Shown: one piece after another, positions 50,162 through 59,485 of the stretch
Layout of the letters: each line of letters starts with the position of its first letter
Position numbering within the stretch: the stretch's first letter is position 1
Assembly: GCF_001887355.1 (NCBI RefSeq)
Contig: NZ_MPIN01000001.1
Span: 248,001-312,000 of the forward strand
Direction of reading: 5' to 3'
DNA from: Cystobacter ferrugineus
GTDB lineage: Bacteria; Myxococcota; Myxococcia; Myxococcales; Myxococcaceae
Length of the DNA stretch: 64,000 bases
Notes under the pieces: generated by a model
The model's database searches: none
The model's input: only the letters and a program-made list of their open reading frames with translations
Told to the model about the DNA's origin: nothing
Made by a program: the position numbers and the translations under genes

Positions 50162-52876
50162 ATGCGCCGACTTCCGCTGTTGCTCCTCGCCCTCGGTCTG
50201 CTGCACTGCACCCATGCACCTCCGGCCGCCCCCCCGGGCTCCGCTCCCGCCGCGACGGCAGCCCCGGCGGCCGCGGCGTATCCCGAGCCCGCGCCGCCCG
50301 CGCTGAGGCTCCCGGACACGGTGCGGCCGGTGCGCTACGCGTTGGAGCTCACCCTGCTGCCCCAGGAGGCGACGTACCCCGGCACCGTGAGCATCGACGT
50401 GGAGGTGCGGGCGCCGGTGCGCCAGGTGTGGCTGCATGCGCAGGACGTGCGGGTCTCCTCGGCGCGCGTGGAGCTCGAGGGCCACGGCATCGAGGCCCGC
50501 ATCGCCACCGCTGACACGGGGCGCCTCGGGCTGCTGCTCCCCGAGGAGCTCCCCGTGGGACGCGCGCGGCTGGTACTGCGGTTCACCGGGCAGGTGGAGC
50601 GCACGCGCAGCCAGGGGTTGTACGGGGAGACGGAGGCCGGCGAGCCGTACCTCTACACCTTCTTCGAGCCCATCGACGCGCGCCGCGCCTTCCCCTGCTT
50701 CGATGAGCCCACCTTCAAGGTGCCGTGGCAGCTCACCTTCACGGTGAAGGAGTCGCACGTGGCGGCGGCGAACGCGCCGGCCGTGCGCGAGGAGCCGCTG
50801 CCCGGCGGCCTCAAGCGCGTCACCTTCGCCGAGAGCAAGCCCATGCCGAGCTACCTCGTCGCCTTCATGGTGGGGCCCTTCGACGTGGTGGAGGCCGGCA
50901 CGGTGGGCCGCACGCCGGTGCCGCTGCGTTTCATCGTGCCCAGGGGGCGCGGGCCGGAGACGGCGTATGCCGCGAGCGTCACGCCGCGCATCGTCCAGGT
51001 GCTGGAGGACTTCTTCGACCAGACCTACCCCTTCGAGAAGCTGGACGTCGCCGTGGTGCCGCGTTTCTGGGGCACCATGGAGCACCCGGGCATCGTCGCG
51101 ATGGGTCAGCCGCTCACCCTCATCACGCCCGGCCAGGAGACGCTCGAGCGGCGCCAGCGCTACGCCACCATCCTCGGGCACGAGCTGGGTCACTACTGGT
51201 TCGGCGACGTCGTCACCTGCCGCTGGTGGGACGACGTGTGGCTCAACGAGTCCTTCACGAGCTGGCTCGATCGCAAGACGATGGACGGCTTCGCTCCCTC
51301 CTGGGGACTGGGCCGCGAGTTCAGCGCGAACGCGCTCGCGCACGCGATGGGCACGGACTCGCTCGTGAACACACCCCCGGTGCGCAAGCCGGTGGCGAGC
51401 AACGACGACATCATCGGCGCCTTCGACAACGGGACCACCTACTCCAAGGGCTCCGCCGTGCTGGGGATGCTGGAGCCGTGGCTCGGCGAGGAGCGCGTGC
51501 GCGACGTGATGCGCGAGCACGTGCGCACCCACGCCTGGAAGACGGCCACCTCGGACGACTTCCTGCGGACGCTGGGGGAGGTCGCCGGAGCGGACGCCGC
51601 GCGCGTCTTCAAGAGCTTCGTGGATCAGCCCGGCGTCCCACGCATCCAGGGGGAGCTGGAGTGCCAACCCGGTGCCCCCGCGCGGCTGCGGCTGCGCCAG
51701 GAGCGCTTCTGGCCCGCCGGCTCCCAGGGCGCGCGGGGCCAGACGTGGGCGGTGCCGGTGTGCGTGCGCGCCGGTACCGGAAGCCAGGCCGAGCGCGGCT
51801 GCACGCTGCTCACTCAGGCCGAGGGCGAGTTGCGGCTCGAGGCGCCCGGCTGCCCGCGCTGGGTGCTGCTCAACGCGGACGGCCGCGGCTACTACCACTC
51901 CGGGTACGCACGCCCGCTGCTGGACGCCCTGCTCGGGGCCCCCGCGGGAACGCTGAGCGAGGACGAGCGGCTCGCGCTGCTCTCCGACGTGCGGGCGGGC
52001 GTCTCGCGCGGGGACCTGCGCACCGGAGAGGCGCTGCGTGCCGTTCCCGCCACGGCGAAGGACCCGAGCCGGCTCATCGTGCAGCGCGGCCTGCAACTGC
52101 TCGAGGGCGTGCGGGTGGACCGGCTCTCCGAGGAGGACCGCGCCCGCTACCGGGCGTGGATCCGCGGCCTCTACGCACCGCGGGCCCGGACGCTCGGATG
52201 GGTGGCCAGGCCCGGTGAGGACGAGAGCCAGCAGCGGCTGCGCCTGCTGCTGCTGTCGCTGGCGGCGGGCGTGGGCGAGGACCCCGTGCTGAGCCGGGAG
52301 GCCGCGCGGCTGGGCCGGGCGTGGCTCGCGGACCGCGACGCGGTGAAGGAAGACGTGGCCCGAGCGGCGCTGCGGGTCGCCGCGAAGCGGGGCGACCGGG
52401 CACTGTTCGACTCGCTGCTCACGCAGGCGCGCGGCGCGAAGGACCGCCGCGAGCGCTCGGTGCTGCTCACCCTGCTCGGCTCCTTCGAGGACCGGGCGCT
52501 GCTGGGAGAAGCGCTGGGCCTGGTGGCCGGAAGCGAGTTCGACGTGCGCGAGACAGTGGAAATCCTGCGCACGGCCCTCGACGGCGAGGACTCGCGGGCG
52601 CAGGCGTGGGCCTTCTATCGCGAGAACTTCGACCGCCTCGCGGAGCGGATGCGCTCCGACGAGCTCGGCAATCTCATCGAGGACGTGGGCGTGCTCTGCG
52701 ACTCCGCCCAGCGTGCGGAGGCCGAGGCGCTGCTCGGCCCGCGGGCGAAGCGCATCGAGGGCGGACCGCGCGCGCTCGCCCGCGCGCTCGAGTCCATCTC
52801 GCTGTGCGTGGAGTCGGAGGCGCGCAATGCGCCCAGCGTGCGCGAGTTCCTGCGCGCGCGGGGGCGCTCCGAGTAG
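50162..52876 (+). CDS. M1-family metallo-aminopeptidase, lipoprotein
   Basis: 904 residues from ATG 50162 (MRRLPLLLLALGLLHC, lipobox). Zinc site HELGHYWFGD at ~340 with the third ligand in WLNESFTSW. The exopeptidase motif normally GAMEN reads GTMEHP here, so the N-terminus-binding Glu is kept but neighbours differ. The N-terminal beta saddle (~40-225) and a helical C-terminus complete the fold, close to the usual M1 length. It would trim N-terminal residues from peptides in the envelope. An upstream ATG (50060) in frame is unlikely. Confidence 0.85.
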   Translation: MRRLPLLLLALGLLHCTHAPPAAPPGSAPAATAAPAAAAYPEPAPPALRLPDTVRPVRYALELTLLPQEATYPGTVSIDVEVRAPVRQVWLHAQDVRVSSARVELEGHGIEARIATADTGRLGLLLPEELPVGRARLVLRFTGQVERTRSQGLYGETEAGEPYLYTFFEPIDARRAFPCFDEPTFKVPWQLTFTVKESHVAAANAPAVREEPLPGGLKRVTFAESKPMPSYLVAFMVGPFDVVEAGTVGRTPVPLRFIVPRGRGPETAYAASVTPRIVQVLEDFFDQTYPFEKLDVAVVPRFWGTMEHPGIVAMGQPLTLITPGQETLERRQRYATILGHELGHYWFGDVVTCRWWDDVWLNESFTSWLDRKTMDGFAPSWGLGREFSANALAHAMGTDSLVNTPPVRKPVASNDDIIGAFDNGTTYSKGSAVLGMLEPWLGEERVRDVMREHVRTHAWKTATSDDFLRTLGEVAGADAARVFKSFVDQPGVPRIQGELECQPGAPARLRLRQERFWPAGSQGARGQTWAVPVCVRAGTGSQAERGCTLLTQAEGELRLEAPGCPRWVLLNADGRGYYHSGYARPLLDALLGAPAGTLSEDERLALLSDVRAGVSRGDLRTGEALRAVPATAKDPSRLIVQRGLQLLEGVRVDRLSEEDRARYRAWIRGLYAPRARTLGWVARPGEDESQQRLRLLLLSLAAGVGEDPVLSREAARLGRAWLADRDAVKEDVARAALRVAAKRGDRALFDSLLTQARGAKDRRERSVLLTLLGSFEDRALLGEALGLVAGSEFDVRETVEILRTALDGEDSRAQAWAFYRENFDRLAERMRSDELGNLIEDVGVLCDSAQRAEAEALLGPRAKRIEGGPRALARALESISLCVESEARNAPSVREFLRARGRSE

Positions 52877-53031
52877 AACGACACGGGCGCGGGGCGAGCA
52901 GCTCGCGTGTGGCCTCTCGCAACATATTTCCATCGAGAGAAGAACCCATCCGCGTGGGCCAAGTTAACAATCATGGCGGTCTCCATCGAGTGTATAAGAC
53001 CGGACGGTTCCCTCGTATTGGAGTTCCCGTG

Positions 53032-56000
53032 ATGCTGTTACCTCGCGATGTCTGGAGCAGGGTGCTGGTGTTCGTGGGGAGTGCGCTTCTGTTGTCCTGC
53101 GCGAAGGAAGCCCCGGCGCCCGCCAACGATGATGCCGTGGCCTCCATCACCGCGCCCCTGGCCGTGGCCCCCGGCTGGTCCGCCACCGCGTCCATGGCCG
53201 ATGCGCGCGCGCAGCATGCCGCCGTCCTGCTCGGCTCCGGCAAGCTCCTGATCATCAATGGCGTCAGCGATTCGGGCTCCATCGCCAGCGCGGAGCTCTA
53301 CGACCCGGCCACCGATACGTGGACCTCCGCGGGGGATCCCGGCATCCAGGGCAACATCACGCAGGCGCTGCTGCTCCCCAGTGGCAAGGTGCTCGTGCTG
53401 ACGGCATCCTCCCGGACGGGGCGCATCCATGACCCCGCCACGGGCACGTGGACGGACACGGGTGCCCTGTCGAATGACCGCGCGCTGCCCAGCGTCACCC
53501 TCCTGGAGTCGGGGCAGGTGCTGGTCGCCGGTGGATCGGATCGCGCGGGAGTCCAGCTCACCTCCGCCGATCTGTACGATCCCGTCACCAACAGGTTCAC
53601 TCCCACTGGAGACATGACGCTGGGCCGGGGTGCGCACTCCGCCACGCGACTCAAGGACGGCAGAGTGCTCGCCGTGAGTGGCTTCAACCAGGGCAGTGGG
53701 GTCCCCAGCGTGGTCCCCGGCGCGGACCTCTATGATCCCGTGACCGGCACCTGGTCCGCCGCCGCGCCGCCCCTCGTGGCGCGGTACTTCTTCACCAGCA
53801 CGTTGCTGCCCAATGGCCGAGTGCTGATCACCGGTGGCATGGACGCCAGCGGAGCCGGCCTGTCCGCCGCGGAGCTGTACGATCCGGTGAGCAACACGTG
53901 GACCGCCACGGGCAGCATGGCCTTCGAGCACTTGCGCCATACGGCCACGCTGCTGCCCGATGGCAAGGTGCTGGTGACCGGCGCCGTCATCGGCCAGGAT
54001 CCGTTCTCGGAGATCTACGATCCCGCCACCGGCCAGTGGTCCCCCGGAGGCACCATGGTGGACGGGCGGGCGGGCCACACCGCGACGCTGCTGCCGTCCG
54101 GCAAGGTGCTGGCCGTGGGCGGCTACGACGCGACGGGCTCTGCCACCTTCGCGAGCACGGAGCTGTATGACCCGGGCGTCAACGGGTGGACCCCGGCCGG
54201 CGCGCTGGGGGGCGCCCGGGAGGATCCGCTGGTGGCCCTGCTGCCCTCCGGCCGCGTCCTCGTCGTGGGAGGCCGCGAAGGCGGCGGCGCACCGTTGGCC
54301 TCGGCGCAACTCTATGACCGGACGGGCAACGCCTGGACGCCCGCTCCAGCCCTCTCCATTCCGCGTGAGCGCGCCACGGCGACACTGCTGCACTCGGGCT
54401 CGGTGCTCGTCGTCGGCGGCCTGAGCGGGGGCGGCTCGGTGGGCTCGACCGAGCGCTACGATGCGGCCACCAATGCCTGGAGCCCGACCGCGCCGCTCGC
54501 CAATGCCAGGCACTTCCACACCGCCACGCGCCTCACGGACGGCCGGGTGCTCGTCGTGGGCGGGCAACGCGACACCACGGTGCTCGGGACGGCGGAGCTG
54601 TATGACCCCACCGCCGACGCGTGGACCCCGGCGGCCTCCCTGGCCACGGCCCGGTCCGCGCATGCCGCCACGCTGCTTCCCGATGGCCGGGTGCTCGTCG
54701 CCGGGGGACGTAACGGCGCGGGCGCGGCGCTCGCCTCGGCGGAGGTGTACGACCCGGCCAGCAATACCTGGGCCCCCGCCGCGGGGCTGGCACAGGGCCG
54801 TGAAGGCCTCACGCTGACGCCGCTGCCCTCCGGCCAGTTCCTGGCGGTGGGAGGGCTTTCGGGCGCCGTGGGCCTCACGTCCACGGAGCTGTATGACGCC
54901 GACACCAACACGTGGATCGCCGGGCCCGCGCTCTCCCAGGCGCACGGGTACCACACCGCGACGCTCGCACCTTCGGGCAAGGTCCTGGTCGCGGGCGGCC
55001 TGAGCGCGCGGGGTACACCCTCCACCTCGGCGGACGTCTATGACCCCGCCCTTCATGACTGGACCACCGTCAGTGCTCCGTCCACACGCGGAGGGCTCGT
55101 CGCGGTCGCCCTGCCCTCGGGCGAGGTGCTCCTCGCGGGCGGCTCGGCCGCGACAGAGGCCGAGCTGTTCGAGGACACCGGCGCACCACCCGCCTGGCGC
55201 CCGGTGGTGAGTCAGCCGGAAGTCCTCTTCGGCTCGTGCCCGAGCACCCTCCAAGGCCAGCTCTTCCGGGGCATCTCGGGTGCGAGCGGCGGCAACTCCA
55301 GTGATTCCCCGTCGGACTTCCCCCTGGTGCGCCTGCGAGGCGCCGAGGGAGGACGACTCTGGACGCTTCCCGCGACGGACATGTCCGCCACGAGCGCGAC
55401 GGTGACCGTCCCGGCCGACGTCCCCCAGGGAACGTATGCCCTGTCCGTCTTCGCCAATGCCATTCCGGGTGGGCGCATGGTGACGGTGCTCCCCAATACC
55501 GCGCCCACGGCGCAGCCGCAGACGGTCTCCACGATCCGCGGCACGCCCGTGGCCGTCACCCTCGTCGGGTCCGACCCGGATGTGGGGCAGACGTTGAGCT
55601 GGATCCTCGTCACGCCCCCGAGCCACGGGACGCTGAGCGGCACGCCGCCGTCCCTCACCTACACGCCCGAACCGGGCTACGAGGGCCCCGACAGCTTCTC
55701 CTTCCAGGTCCGGGATTGCGGCCAGGACAGCAACGTCGCCACCGTGGACATCGACGTCACGAATCCGCCTCCCACCATCACCTGCCCCGCGGACACCGTG
55801 AGCGAAGCGGTGGGCCCCGACGGAGCCCCGGGGAACTGGCCGCCCGCCACGGCCACCGACGAGGGAGCCGACCCCACCATCACCTATTCGCCGCCCAGGG
55901 AGAGCACCTTCCCCCTCGGGAGCACGACGACCGTCACCGCCACGGCGACGGACGAGTCGGGCGGCACGGCGTCGTGCACGTTCCAGTTCACCGTCCAGGA

Positions 56001-58014
56001 CACGACGCCCCCGTCCGTGACGTGCCCGGAGGACATCCAGGTGCGCTCGGATGATGCCTCGGGCACGCCCGTGACGTTCACGCTTCCCGAGGCCACGGAC
56101 GCCGTCTCCTCTCCGACGACGGTGACCTCCTCGCCGGCCTCGGGCAGTGTCTTCAGACATGGCGCCACACGCGTCACCGTCACCGCCACGGACGCGGCCG
56201 GCAACTCCGCGCAGTGCTCCTTCCAGATCACGGTCCAAGCGACGGTGGTGTCCATTGCCGGAGGCGGCTGCCAGAGCACGGGCAGTGGGACGGCCTCGGC
56301 GCTGGCGCTCCTGCTGGGGCTGGCCTGGTGGAGCGGGCCGCGCCGTCGCCGCTCCGCGCGTACGCAGGCTCGGAGCCGGGCGCTGGTCGCGCTCCTGGCC
56401 GCCTTCCTTGCCCCCGCCGTCCAGGCCCAGAGCGCCGGGCCCATCACCGCGATGGACCTGGAGCGCCTGCGCTTCAATCCCGCGGCGACGGACTCGCTGC
56501 TGGTGGACACCGGCCACGTGCTCCCCGAGGGGAGCTATCGACTGATGCTCATGGCTGGCTACGAGCGCGGCATCCTGCTGCTCAGGGGCAGTGATGGCGT
56601 GGATCGCTCCATCATCGACTATCGCGTCGCGGGCTGGCTCGCGGGGGCCTGGTCTCCCGTCGAGCGCCTGGAGCTGTCCGCGCGGCTGCCCATCATCATC
56701 GCCCAGGGAGGGTCGGGCGCGGAGTCGCTGGTCGGAGTGACGGCGCCGACATCCTTCGGTCTGGGAACGCCGGAGCTGGGTGCGCGCTATGCGCTGCTTC
56801 GCCGTGAGGACGGGGCGCCGGTGTTTCTCGGCCTGGGACTGGACATCGGACTGCCCGGCGGAACGGCGAGTGCGTTCGGCCGTCAGAATGGCTGGGCGGG
56901 GTTCCAGTTCGCGCCCCGGGTGGCCGTGGGTCGCGAGGTGGGTCCGCTGTCGCTGGGCGCCAGCGCGGGCGTGAGGATTCGCTCCATGGAGGTCGAGCCC
57001 GGCCGGAACTTCGGAAGCGAGCTCGAGCAGGGGCTCGTGGTGGCCACGCGCGGCGAAGGCCTGCGCGCGGAGATCGCGCTGGAGGCGGCCGAGTCGCTCG
57101 TGGCGCCGGACGTGGCGCTGGAGCTGCTCGGTGGCTTGCGGCTGCCGGTGGGCCATGGCTTCGAGGCGTTCGCGCTGGCGGGGCATGGCTTCACGGACAT
57201 TCCGGGCACGCCCTCGTTCCGCGTGGCCGCGGGCATCGCCTGGGCTCCCCCCCACGCGCCGCCTGCCCGTGAAGACGCATGCAAGGAAGGCCGCTCCCAC
57301 ACGCCAGAGCAGTGCCCGGAGCTGGACGACGATGGTGACTCGGTGGCCAACGCGCAGGACCGCTGCCCGCTCGAGGCCGGCGCGGTGGACAACGGCGGCT
57401 GCCCGGATGGCGACTCGGACGGGGACGGCGTCGTGGACCGCCAGGACCGGTGCGCCTCCGAGCCGGGACTCCCGCGCTACCAGGGCTGCCCCGCCCCCGA
57501 CGCGGACGGAGATGGCATCCCGGACGACGAGGATGCCTGCCCTCAAGAGGCCGGTGTCGGGACGAATCGCGGCTGCCCGGTCCAGCAGGAGAAGCCCACC
57601 GAGGCGCCCCCCGCCGAACCCCCGCCCGAGCAGGCGCCCCCGCCCGAGCAGGCCGCACTGCCGACGGACCACCATGTCCTCTTCCCGGTGGGAGAGTCGT
57701 CCCTCCAGGAGGAAGAGAAGCGGCAACTGGATGCCATCGCGGACTACCTGAAGGCCCACCCGGAGCTCTCGGTTCGCGTCGAGGGGCACACGGACAGCAC
57801 CGGTCCCGAGGAGCTCAATCGCACGCTGAGCCAGCAGCGCGCGGACATGGTGCGCGAGTACCTCATCCAGCGTGGCATCGAGGGCTCCCGCATGGTCGCC
57901 AAGGGGTACGGCTCCAGCCGCCCCGTGACGGGGAACAGCACACCCGAGGAGCAGCGCGCGAACCGCCGCGTCGAGTTCGTCACGGAGTCCGCTGGCGAGG
58001 CGCCCAGGCGCTGA
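53032..58014 (+). CDS. giant Kelch/HYR/OmpA surface protein with internal sorting tag
   Basis: 1660 residues. A lipoprotein signal ends SALLLSC (Cys23). About 14 Kelch-like blades follow (~50-710; motif ATLLPDGRVLVAGG). Then an undefined domain, a cadherin/Ig-like repeat (~823-908), and two HYR domains (~914-988, 993-1069). At ~1074-1110 a Gly-Cys-hydrophobic-Arg tail (GGGCQSTGSGTASALALLLG then RRRR) resembles a MYXO-CTERM sorting tag, and at ~1112-1133 RALVALLAAFLAPAVQAQS reads like a second signal peptide. From 1136 the protein is an outer-membrane beta-barrel-like domain, Ca-binding thrombospondin-3 repeats (~1426-1519) and an OmpA peptidoglycan-binding domain (~1546-1656). AgmC-type gliding proteins, as I remember them, have a similar plan. 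Probably spans the outer membrane. Confidence 0.85.
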   Translation: MLLPRDVWSRVLVFVGSALLLSCAKEAPAPANDDAVASITAPLAVAPGWSATASMADARAQHAAVLLGSGKLLIINGVSDSGSIASAELYDPATDTWTSAGDPGIQGNITQALLLPSGKVLVLTASSRTGRIHDPATGTWTDTGALSNDRALPSVTLLESGQVLVAGGSDRAGVQLTSADLYDPVTNRFTPTGDMTLGRGAHSATRLKDGRVLAVSGFNQGSGVPSVVPGADLYDPVTGTWSAAAPPLVARYFFTSTLLPNGRVLITGGMDASGAGLSAAELYDPVSNTWTATGSMAFEHLRHTATLLPDGKVLVTGAVIGQDPFSEIYDPATGQWSPGGTMVDGRAGHTATLLPSGKVLAVGGYDATGSATFASTELYDPGVNGWTPAGALGGAREDPLVALLPSGRVLVVGGREGGGAPLASAQLYDRTGNAWTPAPALSIPRERATATLLHSGSVLVVGGLSGGGSVGSTERYDAATNAWSPTAPLANARHFHTATRLTDGRVLVVGGQRDTTVLGTAELYDPTADAWTPAASLATARSAHAATLLPDGRVLVAGGRNGAGAALASAEVYDPASNTWAPAAGLAQGREGLTLTPLPSGQFLAVGGLSGAVGLTSTELYDADTNTWIAGPALSQAHGYHTATLAPSGKVLVAGGLSARGTPSTSADVYDPALHDWTTVSAPSTRGGLVAVALPSGEVLLAGGSAATEAELFEDTGAPPAWRPVVSQPEVLFGSCPSTLQGQLFRGISGASGGNSSDSPSDFPLVRLRGAEGGRLWTLPATDMSATSATVTVPADVPQGTYALSVFANAIPGGRMVTVLPNTAPTAQPQTVSTIRGTPVAVTLVGSDPDVGQTLSWILVTPPSHGTLSGTPPSLTYTPEPGYEGPDSFSFQVRDCGQDSNVATVDIDVTNPPPTITCPADTVSEAVGPDGAPGNWPPATATDEGADPTITYSPPRESTFPLGSTTTVTATATDESGGTASCTFQFTVQDTTPPSVTCPEDIQVRSDDASGTPVTFTLPEATDAVSSPTTVTSSPASGSVFRHGATRVTVTATDAAGNSAQCSFQITVQATVVSIAGGGCQSTGSGTASALALLLGLAWWSGPRRRRSARTQARSRALVALLAAFLAPAVQAQSAGPITAMDLERLRFNPAATDSLLVDTGHVLPEGSYRLMLMAGYERGILLLRGSDGVDRSIIDYRVAGWLAGAWSPVERLELSARLPIIIAQGGSGAESLVGVTAPTSFGLGTPELGARYALLRREDGAPVFLGLGLDIGLPGGTASAFGRQNGWAGFQFAPRVAVGREVGPLSLGASAGVRIRSMEVEPGRNFGSELEQGLVVATRGEGLRAEIALEAAESLVAPDVALELLGGLRLPVGHGFEAFALAGHGFTDIPGTPSFRVAAGIAWAPPHAPPAREDACKEGRSHTPEQCPELDDDGDSVANAQDRCPLEAGAVDNGGCPDGDSDGDGVVDRQDRCASEPGLPRYQGCPAPDADGDGIPDDEDACPQEAGVGTNRGCPVQQEKPTEAPPAEPPPEQAPPPEQAALPTDHHVLFPVGESSLQEEEKRQLDAIADYLKAHPELSVRVEGHTDSTGPEELNRTLSQQRADMVREYLIQRGIEGSRMVAKGYGSSRPVTGNSTPEEQRANRRVEFVTESAGEAPRR

Positions 58015-58029
58015 GCCCCCCAGCTTCGG

Positions 58030-58068
58030 CACGAGGGGCTCGCGGAGGAAACACGCGAGCCCCCGTGT
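58030..58068. terminator. bidirectional terminator between convergent genes
   Basis: GGGGCTCGCG (58035-58044) pairs with CGCGAGCCCC (58054-58063); CACG and CGTG extend the stem beyond one mismatch. It lies between the stops of the OmpA protein gene and of the hydrolase gene. Confidence 0.72.
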
Positions 58069-58071
58069 TGG

Positions 58072-58854
58072 CTACTTCCCGCCGAAGACCTCGGCGAGGA
58101 AGTCGTTCATCGCGAGATAGGCGCGCCGGGCCACCTTGGCGTTGTACTGGACCTTTCCCGGGGTGTTGGCCTCGAGAATGGTGAAGCTGTGCACCGCGCC
58201 GCCGTAGGACACCAGCTCCCAGTCGGCCTTGGCCTTGCGCATCTCCTCCTCGAAGCCCTTCACCTCGGCGGGGGGGACCTGGGGATCCTCGGCCCCGTGC
58301 AGCACGAGCACCTCGGCGGTGAGGGAGCCCTCGGTGGCGGGAAGGGGCGCGTCCAGGCCGCCATGGAAGGACACCACGCCGGCGACAGGGGCGCCGCTGC
58401 GCGCCATCTCCAGCACCGCGGTACCGCCCAGGCAGAAGCCGACGGCGCCCAGCTTCTTCGCATCGAGCCCCACCGCCTTGCCCTCCGCGCGCAGCACGTC
58501 CAGGGCCTTGTTCGCACGCGCGCGCATGAGGTGGCGATCGCGCTTCAACACGCCGGAGACCTTGCCCGCCTCGTCGGGGTTCTTGGGGCGAACGGCCTGG
58601 CCGTACAGGTCGGTGACGAGGACGATGTATTGTTTGCCCGCCACGGTGACGGCCTGCTTCACGTTGGGCTCGTTGACGCCCAGCCAGTTGGGAACCAGCA
58701 CCAGCCCCGGACGGGGAGTCTTCACGGAGTCGTCGTAGACGAGCACGCCCTCGAACTTCGTTCCCTCCAGCTCATACACCACCGGCTTCCGCACGGGCTT
58801 GGCCGCCGCCGTCAGCGCCAGCAGTCCCGCCAGCATTCCCAGGACTCGTTTCAT
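58072..58854 (-). CDS. exported dienelactone-hydrolase-family protein
   Basis: 260 residues, with a signal peptide ending near LTAAAKP. Dienelactone hydrolase fold: nucleophile Cys141 in GFCLGG, Asp in HGAEDPQVP (~192), His in YGGAVHSF (~223). The family hydrolyses lactones and esters; the periplasmic variant is common in myxobacteria and others with unknown substrate. ATG 58854 (ATGAAACGAGTC) follows GGAGACGACG. No operon partner. Confidence 0.85.
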   Translation of the reverse strand: MKRVLGMLAGLLALTAAAKPVRKPVVYELEGTKFEGVLVYDDSVKTPRPGLVLVPNWLGVNEPNVKQAVTVAGKQYIVLVTDLYGQAVRPKNPDEAGKVSGVLKRDRHLMRARANKALDVLRAEGKAVGLDAKKLGAVGFCLGGTAVLEMARSGAPVAGVVSFHGGLDAPLPATEGSLTAEVLVLHGAEDPQVPPAEVKGFEEEMRKAKADWELVSYGGAVHSFTILEANTPGKVQYNAKVARRAYLAMNDFLAEVFGGK

Positions 58855-59052
58855 GTCGTCGTCTCCTCGGGTGGAAAAAGCGCGCGATTGAGTGTTCCTG
58901 GCTCGCTCGCTTTGCAAGCGGATTCAGGGCGTCGAGGACTGTTCACCCATGAGACATGGGCGGGAGCGCACGCCCGGCCCTTCCCTCTCCCGGTGGCGCG
59001 AGGCCCTCGACTGGCGCACAGATGTGGGGACACTCAACGACAGGAGGACGTC

Positions 59053-59355
59053 ATGGTCAGGGCGATGTGGAACGGACAGGTGCTCGCCGAGAGTGCCACG
59101 TACGAGGTGGTGGAGGGGAACGTGTACTTCCCCAGGGAGGCGGTGAAACGCGAGGTGCTCCAGGACAGTGGCACGCACACCACCTGCCCATGGAAGGGGG
59201 TGGCGAGCTACTTCGACGTGGTGGTGGATGGCAAGGTGAACAAGGACGCGGCCTGGTACTACCCGGAGCCGAAGGACGCGGCCCGCAACATCCGGGGACA
59301 TGTGGCTTTCTGGAAGGGTGTGCAGGTGGAGCGCCAAGCCCCTGGGCAAGGATGA
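59053..59355 (+). CDS. DUF427 protein
   Basis: 100 residues from ATG 59053 behind AGGAGG. Pattern MVRAMWNGQVLAESATYEVVEGNVYFP ... TTCPWKGVASYFDVVVDGK ... AWYYPEPKDAARNIRGHVAFW is the complete DUF427 domain (shown in part). Cytoplasmic, function unknown although often linked to stress. The frame extends upstream but without matching sequence. The next gene lies 130 bp away. Confidence 0.83.
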   Translation: MVRAMWNGQVLAESATYEVVEGNVYFPREAVKREVLQDSGTHTTCPWKGVASYFDVVVDGKVNKDAAWYYPEPKDAARNIRGHVAFWKGVQVERQAPGQG

Positions 59356-59394
59356 GCCCGGTATCCCATTTTTACATGAATTTCGCATATTGCA

Positions 59395-59414
59395 TGTTGC
59401 AAACGTTTTGATAG
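59395..59414. promoter_or_regulatory. LacI-type operator upstream of the rhamnogalacturonan lyase gene
   Basis: TGTTGCAAACGTTTTGATAG, with the symmetric core AAACGTTT, resembles LacI/GalR/CcpA-type sites (TGNAANCGNTTNCA). It sits in an AT-rich stretch about 75 bp before the lyase start, while the surrounding genome is GC-rich. Confidence 0.5.
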
Positions 59415-59485
59415 GGTGTTTTTCTCACGAACACTGGAAGCCCCGGTCAAAGGCTCTCCGGGCGTATCGAGATCGAGGAGACACC

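Noticed and set aside
53038-58032. 1664-codon open frame on the minus strand opposite the Kelch/OmpA gene
   Set aside because: It is an antisense shadow produced by high third-position GC and repeated Kelch blades; composition is His/Arg/Gly-rich and has no domain.
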